From NCBI GenBank assembly GCA_963764695.1, contig CAVXTW010000020.1:186001-250000 (forward strand): DNA of 64,000 nucleotides, written 5' to 3'. Below are positions 19,300 through 34,479 of the stretch, in pieces (positions within the stretch are counted from its first letter, which is position 1; each line of letters begins with the position of its first letter). The notes under the pieces were generated by a model that was given only the letters and a program-made list of their open reading frames with translations, made no database searches and was not told the DNA's origin. The position numbers and the translations under genes are program-made. Origin of the DNA: DATFRY01 sp963764695. GTDB taxonomy: Bacteria; Myxococcota_A; Polyangia; Haliangiales; Haliangiaceae.

Positions 19300-20905
19300 G
19301 ATCGCGGTCTAGAGCACCCGCTGTGCCAGGCGGGCGGGCCCTCCCCACCGGGATCCAGATGGAAAAGGTGGTGCTCCCGTCCTGGCTTTGCACCTCCACT
19401 GCACCGCCGTGATCCGAGACGATGCGGTGGACGATGGCCAGACCCAATCCGGTGCCCTGCTCCTTGGTGGTGAAGAAGGGCTCGAAGATGGGCGCTCCGG
19501 AGGGCACCCCTCGCCCCTGGTCGCTCACCTCCAGGCGGGCCACGCCGTCCCGGGGCTCCACCCGGACCGACACCTCCCCGCTCGGGGTGGTGGCCTCGAT
19601 CGCGTTGCGCAGCAGGTTGAGCAGCACCTGCTTCATCTTCTCGTCGTCGAACTCGGCCCACACCGGCCGGCCCGGCAGCACCGACACGGTCACGCCGATC
19701 CCCTCGGCCTCCGGCCCCACCAGCGCGACCATGGAATCGGCGGTCGAGCGCAGGTCCCCGGTCGCCAGCCGCAGCGGCTGCGGTCGGGCGAACTGCAGGA
19801 AGTTCTCGACCAGCGCGGCCAGCCGGGTCATCTCGCTGTCGGCCAGCTCGATGGCCCGCACCACGCTCGGATCGCCGCCCGCCCGGGTCAGGCGCCGGCG
19901 GGCCAGGTTGAGCTGCAGGTGGGCGGCGTTGATCGGGTTGCGGATCTCGTGGGCCAGGCCGGCGGCCATGGTGCCGAGTGAGGCCAGTCGCTCGGCGCGC
20001 CGCGTGCGCAGCCCGAGCTCGTGCTCCTCGGTGACGTCGAACCCGATGGCGCACAGCAGCGGATCGCTGCCGCCCGGCAGGATGGTGAAGTGCCAGCGGA
20101 TGCGCCGGCCCGGCTCGCCGGTCGCGTGCGTCACCGATCCCTCGAACGGCGTGCCCGCGGCTCCGCCCCGCGCCTCCTCCTGCCGCTCGTGGGCGTGCTT
20201 GCGGTCGCCCGGCTGGGTGAACAGCTCCAGCCAGCTGGAGCCGACCGCCTTGCTGCGCGGCAGCCCGATCGCCTCCTCGCAGCGCGCGTTGACCAGCAGC
20301 ACGCGCCCGTCGCTGTCGATCGTGGTGATGAGCGCCTCCGCCTCCTCGACGATCTGATCGTAGCGCGCCTCGCTGACCGCGAGCTGCTGGGCCAGCTCCA
20401 GCTTCTCGAGCTTCTCCAGATCTCGCACGCTGGCGATGTACTCCTCGCGGTAGGTCTCGAGCATGATGGCCAGCTCGAGGTCGAGGATCTTGTGCAGCGC
20501 CTCGACCACGCGCTTGCGCAGCGCCGTCTCCTTGACCCGGAGCGCGGCGATGCGCCCCAGCGCGATGCGCATCTGGCTCATGGCCGCGAACATGTACACC
20601 TGCGGCAGCTCCATCCGCACGTGGACCCGGCCGATGCGGGCGCGGCGCTCGAAGTAGGCCTCGTCCCACGGGCCCAGGAACAGGAGGTCGAGCCAGTCGT
20701 GCAGCGAGCCCTTGAGGCGCTCGATCTGATCCGGCCCGGAGAAGACGGAGCGCGCGCCCTCGTGCTCGCTCAGCCGGGCGTAGAACTCGTCCACCACGTC
20801 CGGGAACGACGGCGTGGCGTGGGGAGCGAAGCGGCGCAGTGCCTCCTCGTCGCTGGCGCCGAACTGCACGTAGCGTTTGAGCTCCTCGAACAGCGTCTCC
20901 GCCAC
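19286..20905 (-). CDS. Globin-coupled sensor histidine kinase
   Basis: 539 residues if GTG at 20905 is the start (an upstream ATG at 20986 would add 27 non-conserved residues). Residues about 5-165 form a protoglobin domain: FPDVVDEFY, then WLDLLFLGPWDEAYFERRARIG and proximal His95 in IGRVHVRMELPQVYM, the signature of heme-bound globin-coupled sensors. A helical linker and a PAS domain (about 185-305: ITTIDSDGRVLLVNARCEEAIG) follow. Next come HisKA with the phospho-accepting His in GLAHEIRNPINAA, and HATPase_c (NLLRNAIEATTPSG, DQGRGVP, FFTTKEQGTGLGLAI). It should sense O2 (or CO/NO) through heme and phosphorylate the NtrC-type partner. The sensing ligand is inferred from the family. No membrane segments, so cytosolic. 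Confidence 0.9.
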
Positions 20906-21043
20906 GCAATCATTAGTACCACGTGCCGGTGAACCGACCGCAGCGCGGCGATGCGCCCGCGCGCCGGGACACCCGTGCGGGGGCAACCCGCGCCCCGGTT
21001 GTCTGGTCTACCCGTGGACGCTGTGTTATTCACCCGTGCGCCC

Positions 21044-21364
21044 ATGAGAGTCCGAGCCCTCCTCTGTGTCCTGTTCCTCGCGGCCCTGGGCGGCGCCTGC
21101 GAGCAGGGCTCCGGCGACTACTGCCAGATCAACGCCGACTGCGAGCCGCCGCTCCTGTGCAACGCCGGCACCCAGCAGTGCCAGCGCTCCGAGACCGGGG
21201 GTCAGGCCGACGCCGCCCCGATCCAGGACGCCGCCATCCCGCCCGATGCCCAGCCCCCGGACGCGGCTCCCGATGCGGCGCCGGACGCGGCCCCTCCCGA
21301 CGCCGCCCCGGACGCGGCGCCCGACGCTGACGTCCCGGACGCTGCCCTGCAGCCGGTCGAGTAG
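21044..21364 (+). CDS. Small lipoprotein with Cys module and PDA-rich tail
   Basis: 106 residues. Signal peptide MRVRALLCVLFLAALGGAC with the lipidated Cys at residue 19. It is followed by a short Cys module (DYCQINADCEPPLLCNAG, QQCQR) and a tail of Pro-Asp-Ala repeats (PDAAPDAAPDA). The same design, a small disulfide module with the C-x(n)-DC-x(n)-C spacing and then a PDA tail, occurs in the lipoprotein at 25854-26231. The tail is probably a flexible, negatively charged spacer. It is divergent from the globin-sensor kinase gene; the 138-bp gap must hold both promoters. Confidence 0.75.
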   Translation: MRVRALLCVLFLAALGGACEQGSGDYCQINADCEPPLLCNAGTQQCQRSETGGQADAAPIQDAAIPPDAQPPDAAPDAAPDAAPPDAAPDAAPDADVPDAALQPVE

Positions 21365-21379
21365 CCCGAAGTCGGTCGC

Positions 21380-21862
21380 TCACTCCACCGGCAGCCACTT
21401 GACGTCGATCACCTCGACCTCGCGGCGGCCCTTGGGGGACTGCACGACCACCTCGTCGCCGGCCTGTCGGCCGATCAGCGCGCGCGCCACCGGCGAGGAG
21501 ATCGAGATGCGGCCCAGCTTGAGGTCGGCCTCGTCGTCTCCCACGATGGTGTAGGTCTTCTCCTCGCCGTCCTCGTCGGCGATGGTGACGGTGGCGCCGA
21601 ACTTGACTCGCTCGCCGGACAGGCTGGTCGGCTCGATGACCTCGGCCAGGGCCAGCTTGGTCGAGTACTCGCGGATGCGCGCCTCGATCATGCCCTGCTC
21701 CTCCTTGGCCGCCGAGTAGTCCGCGTTCTCTGACAGGTCGCCGTGGCCGCGCGCGACCTCGATGGCGCGGGCGTTGGCCGGCCGGTCGACGTCGACGAGC
21801 TGCTTGAGCTGGGCCTTGAGCTTCTCGTGTCCCTTCGGCGTCATCGGGTATTTCTCAGACAT
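21380..21862 (-). CDS. greA: Transcription elongation factor GreA
   Basis: 160 residues, the usual GreA length. The N-terminal coiled coil begins YPMTPKGHEKLKAQL, and its tip holds the acidic DLSENADY motif that reaches the RNA polymerase active site. The C-terminal FKBP-like domain shows FGATVTIAD, YTIVGDDEADLKLGRISISSPVARALIGRQAGDEV and VIDVKWL. GreA stimulates cleavage of the 3' end of backtracked RNA, restarting stalled polymerase. It lies 24 bp downstream of carB on the same strand, a carB-greA order known in proteobacteria. It converges on the PDA lipoprotein with 15 bp between stops. Confidence 0.96.
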   Translation of the reverse strand: MSEKYPMTPKGHEKLKAQLKQLVDVDRPANARAIEVARGHGDLSENADYSAAKEEQGMIEARIREYSTKLALAEVIEPTSLSGERVKFGATVTIADEDGEEKTYTIVGDDEADLKLGRISISSPVARALIGRQAGDEVVVQSPKGRREVEVIDVKWLPVE

Positions 21863-21886
21863 GGCGTCGCATCCTCGGCGTTGTCG

Positions 21887-25107
<3,221 letters not shown>

Positions 25108-25113
25108 GATCCG

Positions 25114-25839
25114 CTAGCCCTGCCGCACGAGCCGGTCGTGGTGCATCTTGTAGCCGCTGAGCTGGGTCTCGAGCAGCGTGGCGACCTCGGACTTGCGCTC
25201 GCCCAGGTCCCACTGGTTGTCGGCCAGCACCTCGGCGATGCGCTGGCGCAGGCGGCGGCTCTCCTCCTCCTCGCGCACGAGCGCCTTGACCAGCGGCTCG
25301 GCCGCCTGCGCCGCCGGCTTGAGGCCGATGCCGTCGACCGCCTTGTAGCGCACGTTCTCGTCGAAGTCCTCGAGGTAGGGGAGGATGCGGCGGACGACCT
25401 CGTCGTTGCTGGCGGCTTCCCACTCGGCCAGCCAGGACAGGATGTCGCTGCGCCGCTCCGGGTCGCGCGTGTAGCCGGGCGGCTCGTCGCGCAGGACCTC
25501 GTCGATGACGTCGAACACCGTGTCGCGGTCGCCGACCTGGCCGAGCACGATGAGCGGGTAGTGCAGGCTGGTCGCCGTCTTCATGTACCTGCGCACCGCC
25601 TGTAGCGACTTCTCGCCCTGGGCGACCAGCGTGTTGACCACCCACTGCTTCTCCTGCTGGTCCTCGATCGTCTTGTCGTACTTGAAGGAGAAGCGCGTGC
25701 ACAGCGCGTGCAGTGCGTCGTCGGAGGCGTCCTTGGCCAGCTTCTCCATCGCCGCGAAGCGGTTGACCGACTGAGAGTGCTTGCTGGTCACCTTTTCCAT
25801 CGCGCGCTTGAGGGCGCGGTCCTTGGATAACCCGAACAC
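25114..25839 (-). CDS. HEAT-repeat-like protein upstream of carB
   Basis: 241 residues from GTG at 25839, supported by GGAAGG 5 nt upstream. It is mostly helical, with HEAT-like pairs (AAMEKLAKDASDDALHALC, VVNTLVAQGEKSLQAVRRYM, VGDRDTVFDVIDEVLRDE, ILPYLEDFDENVRYKAVDGIG, AEPLVKALVREEEESRRLRQRI). There is no signal peptide or catalytic motif. HEAT proteins usually act as protein-binding scaffolds. The stop is 6 bp before carB and greA follows, so it shares their transcription. No link to pyrimidine synthesis is evident from its sequence. Confidence 0.82.
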   Translation of the reverse strand: MFGLSKDRALKRAMEKVTSKHSQSVNRFAAMEKLAKDASDDALHALCTRFSFKYDKTIEDQQEKQWVVNTLVAQGEKSLQAVRRYMKTATSLHYPLIVLGQVGDRDTVFDVIDEVLRDEPPGYTRDPERRSDILSWLAEWEAASNDEVVRRILPYLEDFDENVRYKAVDGIGLKPAAQAAEPLVKALVREEEESRRLRQRIAEVLADNQWDLGERKSEVATLLETQLSGYKMHHDRLVRQG

Positions 25840-25853
25840 GAATACCTTCCGTT

Positions 25854-26231
25854 CTAGCTTGCTGGGCCTGAGGCGGTGATCGACATGGCGCCCTCGCCCG
25901 CATCGGGCGAGGCGTCGAGCGGGGACGCATCCGGGGCGTCGGCCGGAGCGGCGTCTGGCGCCGACGCGTCGGGCGAAGCGTCGGCGGTGGTGCCGCCGGA
26001 GTCGCCGGGGGCGGCGTCCGGCAGGGGCGGTGCGCATTCGAAGTCGTCGGCGACGTCGTCGAGCTTGCACCAGGTGTCGGCGCGGCAGCTGTAGCCGTCG
26101 GGGCAGTCGCCGTCGGCGCTGCAGGCGAACGCGCAGGCCGGGCGCGGCGTGTCGTAGCAGCCGGCCAGCCCGAGGGCGAGGCATGAGGTCAGGGCCCCGC
26201 GCAGCGCCGGAGCCTGCCAGGCGAGCCTCAT
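25854..26231 (-). CDS. Small lipoprotein with Cys module and PDA-rich tail
   Basis: 125 residues. Signal peptide with lipobox LGLAGC (Cys at residue 25), then a Cys module (PACAFACSADGDCPDGYSC, DTWCK, FECAPP) and an Asp/Ala/Pro tail (DASPDASAPDAAPADAPDAS). The design parallels the lipoprotein at 21044-21364. The ATG shares one base with the stop of the upstream TPR gene (TGATG), showing translational coupling. The stop is 14 bp before the HEAT-like gene, so a run of five leftward genes may be one operon down to greA. Confidence 0.75.
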   Translation of the reverse strand: MRLAWQAPALRGALTSCLALGLAGCYDTPRPACAFACSADGDCPDGYSCRADTWCKLDDVADDFECAPPLPDAAPGDSGGTTADASPDASAPDAAPADAPDASPLDASPDAGEGAMSITASGPAS

Positions 26232-27250
26232 CAGAAGCTCCCGGTCCAGCTCAGGCCGGCACCCGTCGGGCTCACCGACGGTGCCAGGCCGGCGGTGCTG
26301 TCCTGGTCGTCCCGCATGCCGTCGAGCACGAAGAAGACCGCCGATGCGGCGGCGGCCGCTCCGGTGGCGGCGAGCGCCACGACCGAGAGCCTTTCGAGCC
26401 GGTCTCCCTCGTCGAGGAGGTCGCGGTAGCGGTCGCGGGTGGCGCCGGTGTACGTGGCCGGCCGGCCCTCCGCGTCGCGGAACTCGATCAGGTTCTGGAT
26501 GTCTTCCTCGCGCGAGCCGGCCGACAGCGCGAGCACCGCGGCGGTGGTGCCGAGCGCGAATGTGAAGCCGACCGAGGTCCAGGCCGCCGTGCGCTGCCAG
26601 GTCGGCGGCTCCTCGTCGAGGGAGGGCGGGGCTCCCGTGAGCGAGGCGCCGTCGGGCTGCTGTGGCGCGGCCGGCGGCGCGTCCGGGGCAGGGCGGGGCG
26701 TGGTGGTGGTGGCGCGGGGAGCGGGGGTCGGTGCGGTGCCGGTCGGCGGGGGCGATGGCGTGACGGGCTCCGGTGTGGAGACCGGCGGCGGCGTGGCCGG
26801 CGTCGGCGGAGCGGTCGGCGACGGGACGATACGCGACGCCCCCGATACCGGGACGCCCGACGGCGTATCGGATGCGGGCGTGTCGGCCGGCGCCGGGTCC
26901 GACGACGAGCGGCGCCCGCGGTTCTTGCAGGCCTGGATGAGCGCCTGGGTGCGCTGCTTGAACTCCGGGGCCGGCTTCCCCTCCTTCAGATAGCGCAGGT
27001 AGTAGACCTTGGCCGTGGTGCAGTCGTCGGCTCGGTCGTACGCGTATCCGATCTTGAAGAACAGCACCGGATCCTTGGTGATGTCGTAGGCGACCCCGTA
27101 CTCGCGCGCGGCCAGCTTGTACTTGCCCTCGGCGGCGGCCTTCTCCGCGGCCTGATAGTGCCGCTTGGCCGCCTCGTAATCCGGCGGGGCCGCCACCGCC
27201 GTCGACGCGGCGACGAGGACAAGCGCCAGGATGACTCCGCGCCCGAGCAT
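26231..27250 (-). CDS. Secreted TPR protein with Pro/Thr linker and membrane hairpin
   Basis: 339 residues from the ATG at 27250. Signal peptide MLGRGVILALVLVAASTAVA. Residues about 22-105 are TPR-like (YEAAKRHYQAAEKAAAEGKYKLAAREYGVAY, FFKIGYAYDRADDCTTAKVYYLRYL). A 100-residue Pro/Thr/Ala linker follows (about 115-220). The last part has two hydrophobic segments (SVGFTFALGTTAAVLALSAG and VVALAATGAAAAASAVFFVL) separated by a charged helical stretch, then a short Ser/Gly tail. The domain order is familiar in myxobacterial envelope proteins of unknown role. It is first in the leftward run toward carB and divergent from EF-G. Confidence 0.78.
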   Translation of the reverse strand: MLGRGVILALVLVAASTAVAAPPDYEAAKRHYQAAEKAAAEGKYKLAAREYGVAYDITKDPVLFFKIGYAYDRADDCTTAKVYYLRYLKEGKPAPEFKQRTQALIQACKNRGRRSSSDPAPADTPASDTPSGVPVSGASRIVPSPTAPPTPATPPPVSTPEPVTPSPPPTGTAPTPAPRATTTTPRPAPDAPPAAPQQPDGASLTGAPPSLDEEPPTWQRTAAWTSVGFTFALGTTAAVLALSAGSREEDIQNLIEFRDAEGRPATYTGATRDRYRDLLDEGDRLERLSVVALAATGAAAAASAVFFVLDGMRDDQDSTAGLAPSVSPTGAGLSWTGSF

Positions 27251-27317
27251 GGCGCGCAGTCTACCCGCGATGGGACCGGCCCTCAACTCCCCGACCCGGA
27301 GCAATGTTGCGGAAACT

Positions 27318-27336
27318 CCGACTGTTTCTCAGTCGG
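27318..27336 (+). promoter_or_regulatory. Perfect 7-bp inverted repeat upstream of EF-G
   Basis: CCGACTG (27318-27324), loop TTTCT, CAGTCGG (27330-27336). It lies 70 bp before the EF-G ATG in the 156-bp divergent region. It could be an operator or a 5'-leader hairpin. No T-run follows, so it is not a typical terminator. Confidence 0.4.
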
Positions 27337-27406
27337 ATCGAGCGCAGAGCATGTGCGTCAGTCTATGGTGTTGGGATCGCCACCGGGGTATCCCTAGGGT
27401 TCACTC

Positions 27407-29437
<2,031 letters not shown>

Positions 29438-29449
29438 CGCCGGGATCGC

Positions 29450-30022
29450 CTACCAGGCGAGGTCCTTGTGCCAGAGGAGCTGCACCTCGTCGGGCAGCTC
29501 CGGATAGGCGTCGCGATGGACGCTTCCGAGGGCGCAGCCCTGTCGGGCGTAGAACCGGCACGCGGCGACGTTGTTGTTCTGCGTCTCCACGTTCAAGCGC
29601 CGGCAGCCGCGCGCGCGGGCCCATGTCTCGGCGGCCGCGAACAGCGTGTGGCCGACGCCGCGGCGCCGGAAATCCGGGGCGACCCGTAGATCCCAGATGA
29701 CCGCGAGGTCGCGCCGCCCGTCGAGCATGGTCACGCTCGCGGTGTCGAACGCGATGACCACGCCGCCCACGCGGCGGCCCTCGGCGCGCGCGCAGAGCAC
29801 TCCCCAGCGCGTGACATCGAACCGCTTCGCCCAGTCGGACGGGTGGTTGCCGGCGATGGCGTCGTAGTCCTTCACGAACGGCGCATCGACGGGCCGCTCG
29901 ACGAGATCGAACCCGGGCGCTCCGTCGCGGGCCGACACGTCCAGGACGCTGCGAACCTCGAATGCGATCGGCACCTGCGCGTACTCGTCGGCGAGTGTCA
30001 GCGAATGTTCGATGATCTCCAT
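29450..30022 (-). CDS. GNAT acetyltransferase, streptothricin-acetyltransferase-like
   Basis: 190 residues from the ATG at 30022 (GTG at 30049 is an alternative; neither has a clear ribosome binding site). The acetyl-CoA loop is VAPDFRRRGVGHTLF, preceded by LAVIWDLRV. ETQNNNVAACRFYARQGC and a closing LLWHKDL match the GNAT branch that contains streptothricin N-acetyltransferases; APFVKDYDAIAG near the N-terminus also fits. It would acetylate a primary amine, possibly on an antibiotic or polyamine. The substrate is an inference. It converges on the EF-G gene with 12 bp between them. Confidence 0.85.
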   Translation of the reverse strand: MEIIEHSLTLADEYAQVPIAFEVRSVLDVSARDGAPGFDLVERPVDAPFVKDYDAIAGNHPSDWAKRFDVTRWGVLCARAEGRRVGGVVIAFDTASVTMLDGRRDLAVIWDLRVAPDFRRRGVGHTLFAAAETWARARGCRRLNVETQNNNVAACRFYARQGCALGSVHRDAYPELPDEVQLLWHKDLAW

Positions 30023-30058
30023 CGCGGAGGAGATCGTGGCCCTGCTCACGGGCGGCCA

Positions 30059-31080
30059 TCAAGTTGACGTGCCCCGGATCCGTCTCTTCGCGGGTCGCTG
30101 TCGCTGGCGAGTCCTCGATCCCCGCGGCGGTGGCGTGGACGCCTGCATCGCCAGGCGGCACGAGCGCCGACGGCGAGGCCCGCCGACGACGGAGCGGCCG
30201 GCCCGGGCGCGAAGACATCCTGCACGCGCGGACCGGTGGGGGACGCGGCGCGAGGGTGCCGCGAGCCGTAGCCGCGCAGTCCGCTCCGACGCCCGCGAGA
30301 CGTAGACCGGTGGGCGCAGACGCGCGAGGGCATCGCGCAGCAAGGTCTCGATGTCGGCGGCAGCCGACGATGCAGCCGCGACAGCCGCGCGTGCCTCGGC
30401 CGCAGAGAAGCCGAGCCGCCGCAGTGCGCCGACGGCCTCAGCGCGGACATAGGCTGCAGCGTCCGCAACGCGAGGCGTCGGCGGCGACGCTGCGCTCGCG
30501 GCATCCGGTGTCGGCGGCGGCGGAGCGCTCTCGGCGTCCGGCGTCGGTGGCGACGCTGCGCTCGCGGCATCCGGCGTCGGTGGTGTCGCTGCGGCTACCG
30601 CATCCGGTGTCGGCCGCGGCGCAGCGCCCGATGCGCGCAACGCCGGCGACGGCCAGGTCGCGTATCGACGCTGGAACTCGAGACGATCGGGTGCCGTGCC
30701 GCTGACATGGAGCGCCCCGCGATGGATGGCCGCGTGGTGGGCCGAGCAGACCAGAATCAGGAGCGACGGGTCGTGGGTGCCCCCGTCGACGCGGTGGACG
30801 ATGCTCCTCAGGACGCGCGTGGCGCCACGAACTCGACGGCGAAGTCGCGATTCGACTCGAGGCCGGTGATCACCGGCCAGCGTTCGTCTCGCGCCGCCTC
30901 GTCGCGCGATCGACGCGGGTGCGTCGGTGCGCGGTCGCGTGCCTCGCGGAACACGTCACGAGAAAGCGACATCGTCGTCGTCGATCGGCGAAGAAATTCG
31001 ACGGGAGCCTCGCACGCGATCAGCGATCCACTCTCGCACGTCGAGCTCCGCTTCGTCCACGAAGCTCAGCAGACGTACGC
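30059..31080 (-). pseudogene. Decayed HNH-endonuclease-type gene
   Basis: Reading leftward, fragments of one protein appear in different frames: FVDEAELDVREWIADRV to DDDDVAF (ends about 30960); RDVFREARDRAPTH to FAVEFVAPRA; then IVHRVDGGTHD and LVCSAHHAAIHRGALHVSG (an HNH-nuclease core, about 30690-30820); a Pro-Thr-Pro-Asp-Ala repeat; and AVGALRRLGFSAAEARAAV with LLRDALARLRP (30305-30457), a RuvA-C-like helical end typical of myxobacterial HNH proteins. At least two frame changes and a stop split it, and the Cys pair that normally precedes the HNH core is missing. I see no usable start. It is therefore a remnant. The original role (nuclease, possibly mobile) is inferred from the family. Confidence 0.55.
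30475..30622 (-). repeat. About four copies of a 33-36 bp tandem repeat
   Basis: The plus-strand unit is close to ggcgacgctgcgctcgcggc followed by atccggtgtcggtgg, with variation. In the HNH remnant it codes for TPDAASAASPP-like repeats. Confidence 0.6.
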
Positions 31081-31330
31081 GGCGCCGGCCGGCTCCGACG
31101 GTGTGGCGCCGGTCGGCTCCGTCGGTGCGCCGCCGGTCATCTCCGTCGGTGTGGGGCCGCCCGGCTCCGTCGGTGTGGCGCCGATCGGCTCGGTGGTCGC
31201 CATGCCGATCGGGTCCATCGGTGTGGCCCGGTTGGCTTGGTGGTCGCCGCGCCCGATCGGTTCCGGTTCGCCGCGACGATCGGTTCGGGTGGTCGCCGCG
31301 CCGGTCGGCTCCGGTGCTCGCCGCGAGGCT
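31078..31330 (+). repeat. Degenerate 24-bp tandem repeat, about ten units
   Basis: Units such as ggcgccggtcggctccgtcg plus gtgc recur about ten times, drifting in sequence and length from about 31200 onward. On the plus strand one frame reads VAPVGSVG repeats; on the minus strand another reads TDGADRRH repeats. Neither belongs to a gene I can support. The rest of the stretch to 31503 has no recognisable gene. The array borders the HNH remnant and may be its expanded 5' part. Confidence 0.6.
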
Positions 31331-31503
31331 CAGCGCCGGCCCACGTGGGCGGGATGATCGGCTTCGGCGTGTCGCCGGGCCGGTCGGCTGCGGTCGTCGC
31401 CACGCCGTTCGGTGAATCACGAGAGACGCTGGCCCGGCACACACCGCGGGCCGACGCCAGACGCCGGTCGCCGACGCGACGTTGCCGCTCGCCGTCGCTC
31501 GGC

Positions 31504-33246
31504 CTACTGCTTGTACCCGGGGCCACGCAGGACGCGGCCTGGCCTCTCGGCCGTGATCTTTCCATCGCTCACCACGGCCCGTCCATTCACGAGCACATGC
31601 TGCACGCCGACGGAGTAGTGGTTCGGGTCCTCGAAGGTGGCGCGGTCGCTGATGGTGGCCGGATCGAAGATCGCGATGTCGGCGAACATGCCGGGGCGCA
31701 GGATGCCGCGGTCCAGGATGCCGACGCGGATGGCGGCCTGGGAGGTCATCTTGCGGATGGCCTCCTCGAGGGACAGGAGGCGCTGGTCGCGGACGTAGTG
31801 GCCCAGGATGCGCGGGAAGGTGCCCCAGGCGCGCGGGTGCGACTTCGACTCGGACATGCGGCCGTCCTCGGCGCGGGCGCCGGAGTCGGTGTCGAACGAG
31901 ACCAGCGGGTGGGCCACGGCCAGGCGGACGTCGGCCTCGTCCATGATCGAGATGATGCAGGAGGCCTCGCCGCGGTCGGCGATGACGAGATCCATGACCG
32001 CGTCGCGCGGGTCCTTGCCCATCGCCACGCCAATCTGCTCGAGGGTCATGCCCTCGTACTTGCGCAGCGAGGGGTCGAGCACGGAGCTCAGCATCACGCC
32101 GGAGGCGCCGCCCGAGCCGTACCACTGGTTCTCGTACGCGGCGGCCGGGTCGTCCATGTCTCGCTTGATGCGCTCGCGGACCGCCGGGTCCTTGAGCCGG
32201 GCCAGCATCTCGTCGTTGCCCCCCTCGCGCGCCCACAGCGGCAGGCAGGCGTCGAGGCCGTTGGAGGCGCGGCTGTAGGGATAGACGTTGGCCGACACGC
32301 GCAGGCCGCGGGCGCGGGCCGCCTCGATGCGCCGCAGCACCTCGCTCATCTTGCCCCAGTTGGCCCTGTACGCCGTCTTGAGGTGCCAGATCTCGGCCGG
32401 GATGCGCGCGCGCTCGGCGATGGCGAACACCTCGTCGAGCGACGACAGCACCTCGTTGCCCTCGGAGCGCTGGTGGGTGATGTAGATGCCGCCGTGGCGC
32501 GCCGCCACCTCGGCAAGCGCGACCAGCTCGTCGGTCGACGCGAAGCGGTTGGGCACGTACTGCAGCGACGAGCTGAGCCCGAGCGCTCCCTGCTCCATGG
32601 CCTCGGCCACCAGCTTCTTCATGGCGGCCAGCTCGGCGGCGGTGGCCGGGCGGTTGGCTTTTCCGATCACGTGGTCGCGGACGCCGCCCGAGCCGACGAA
32701 CGTGCCCAGGTTGATCGCGCTCCGCGAGCGCTCCAGCCGCGCGAAGTACTGGGCCAGCGTGCGCCAGTCGTGCTCGACGCCGTAGTGCCGGTACGGCTCT
32801 GCCGCCTCGGCGATCATCCGCTCGTTGACCGGCGCGATCGACGCGCCCTCGCCGGTGATCTCGGTGGTGATGCCCTGGGTGATCTTGCTGGCCGCACGGC
32901 TGTCGACGAGGACGTTGAACTCCGACTGGCCGAGCAGATCGATGAAGCCGGGCGCGACCACCAGGCCGGCGGCGTCGATGCGCGCCCGCGCCTTGGCCGC
33001 GCCGAGCTCGCCGACGCTGCGGATGCGGTCGCCGACGATGCCGATGTCCGCCTCGAACCAGGGCGCGCCGGTGCCGTCGACGACGCGGCCGTTCGCGATC
33101 ACCAGGTCGTAGGTCGCCGCCGGCGCGGCCTGCTCGTCCGGGCGCGGGCCCGAGCACGAGTACTCGCACGAGCTCGAGCAGGCGCCCGGCGAGAGGATCA
33201 CGGCAAGCAGGAGGGCGCGCTGAACGGCGCGGCGCGGAACTCGCAT
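31504..33246 (-). CDS. Amidohydrolase family lipoprotein (N-acyl-D-amino-acid deacylase-like)
   Basis: 580 residues from the ATG at 33246. The N-terminal signal (MRVPRRAVQRALLLAVILSPGAC) ends in a Cys and probably lipidates it. The body matches the D-aminoacylase branch of amidohydrolases: YDLVIANGRVVDGTGAPWFEADIGI, APGFIDLLGQSEFN, QGITTEITGEG, LGLSSSLQYVP, GGIYITHQRSEG, IWHLKTAYRANWGK and the end HVLVNGRAVVSDG, RPGRVLRG. In place of the usual first metal motif HxH after GFID there is LGQSE, seen in one subgroup, so metal binding may differ. It would act on N-acylated D-amino acids or related amides in the periplasm. It is divergent from the DUF3500 gene with only 39 bp between starts. Confidence 0.85.
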   Translation of the reverse strand: MRVPRRAVQRALLLAVILSPGACSSSCEYSCSGPRPDEQAAPAATYDLVIANGRVVDGTGAPWFEADIGIVGDRIRSVGELGAAKARARIDAAGLVVAPGFIDLLGQSEFNVLVDSRAASKITQGITTEITGEGASIAPVNERMIAEAAEPYRHYGVEHDWRTLAQYFARLERSRSAINLGTFVGSGGVRDHVIGKANRPATAAELAAMKKLVAEAMEQGALGLSSSLQYVPNRFASTDELVALAEVAARHGGIYITHQRSEGNEVLSSLDEVFAIAERARIPAEIWHLKTAYRANWGKMSEVLRRIEAARARGLRVSANVYPYSRASNGLDACLPLWAREGGNDEMLARLKDPAVRERIKRDMDDPAAAYENQWYGSGGASGVMLSSVLDPSLRKYEGMTLEQIGVAMGKDPRDAVMDLVIADRGEASCIISIMDEADVRLAVAHPLVSFDTDSGARAEDGRMSESKSHPRAWGTFPRILGHYVRDQRLLSLEEAIRKMTSQAAIRVGILDRGILRPGMFADIAIFDPATISDRATFEDPNHYSVGVQHVLVNGRAVVSDGKITAERPGRVLRGPGYKQ

Positions 33247-33285
33247 GCGGCCGATGCTAACGCACCCGGGTATAGTGAGGATCGC

Positions 33286-34479
<1,194 letters not shown>

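Noticed and set aside
30956..30960. An in-frame TGA in the HNH remnant considered as another selenocysteine codon.
   Set aside because: The frame after the TGA does not continue the protein; homology continues in a different frame, so it is a frameshift, and no redox motif is present.
31078..31330. CRISPR array.
   Set aside because: Units are directly adjacent, drift in sequence and have no spacers or conserved palindromic repeats.
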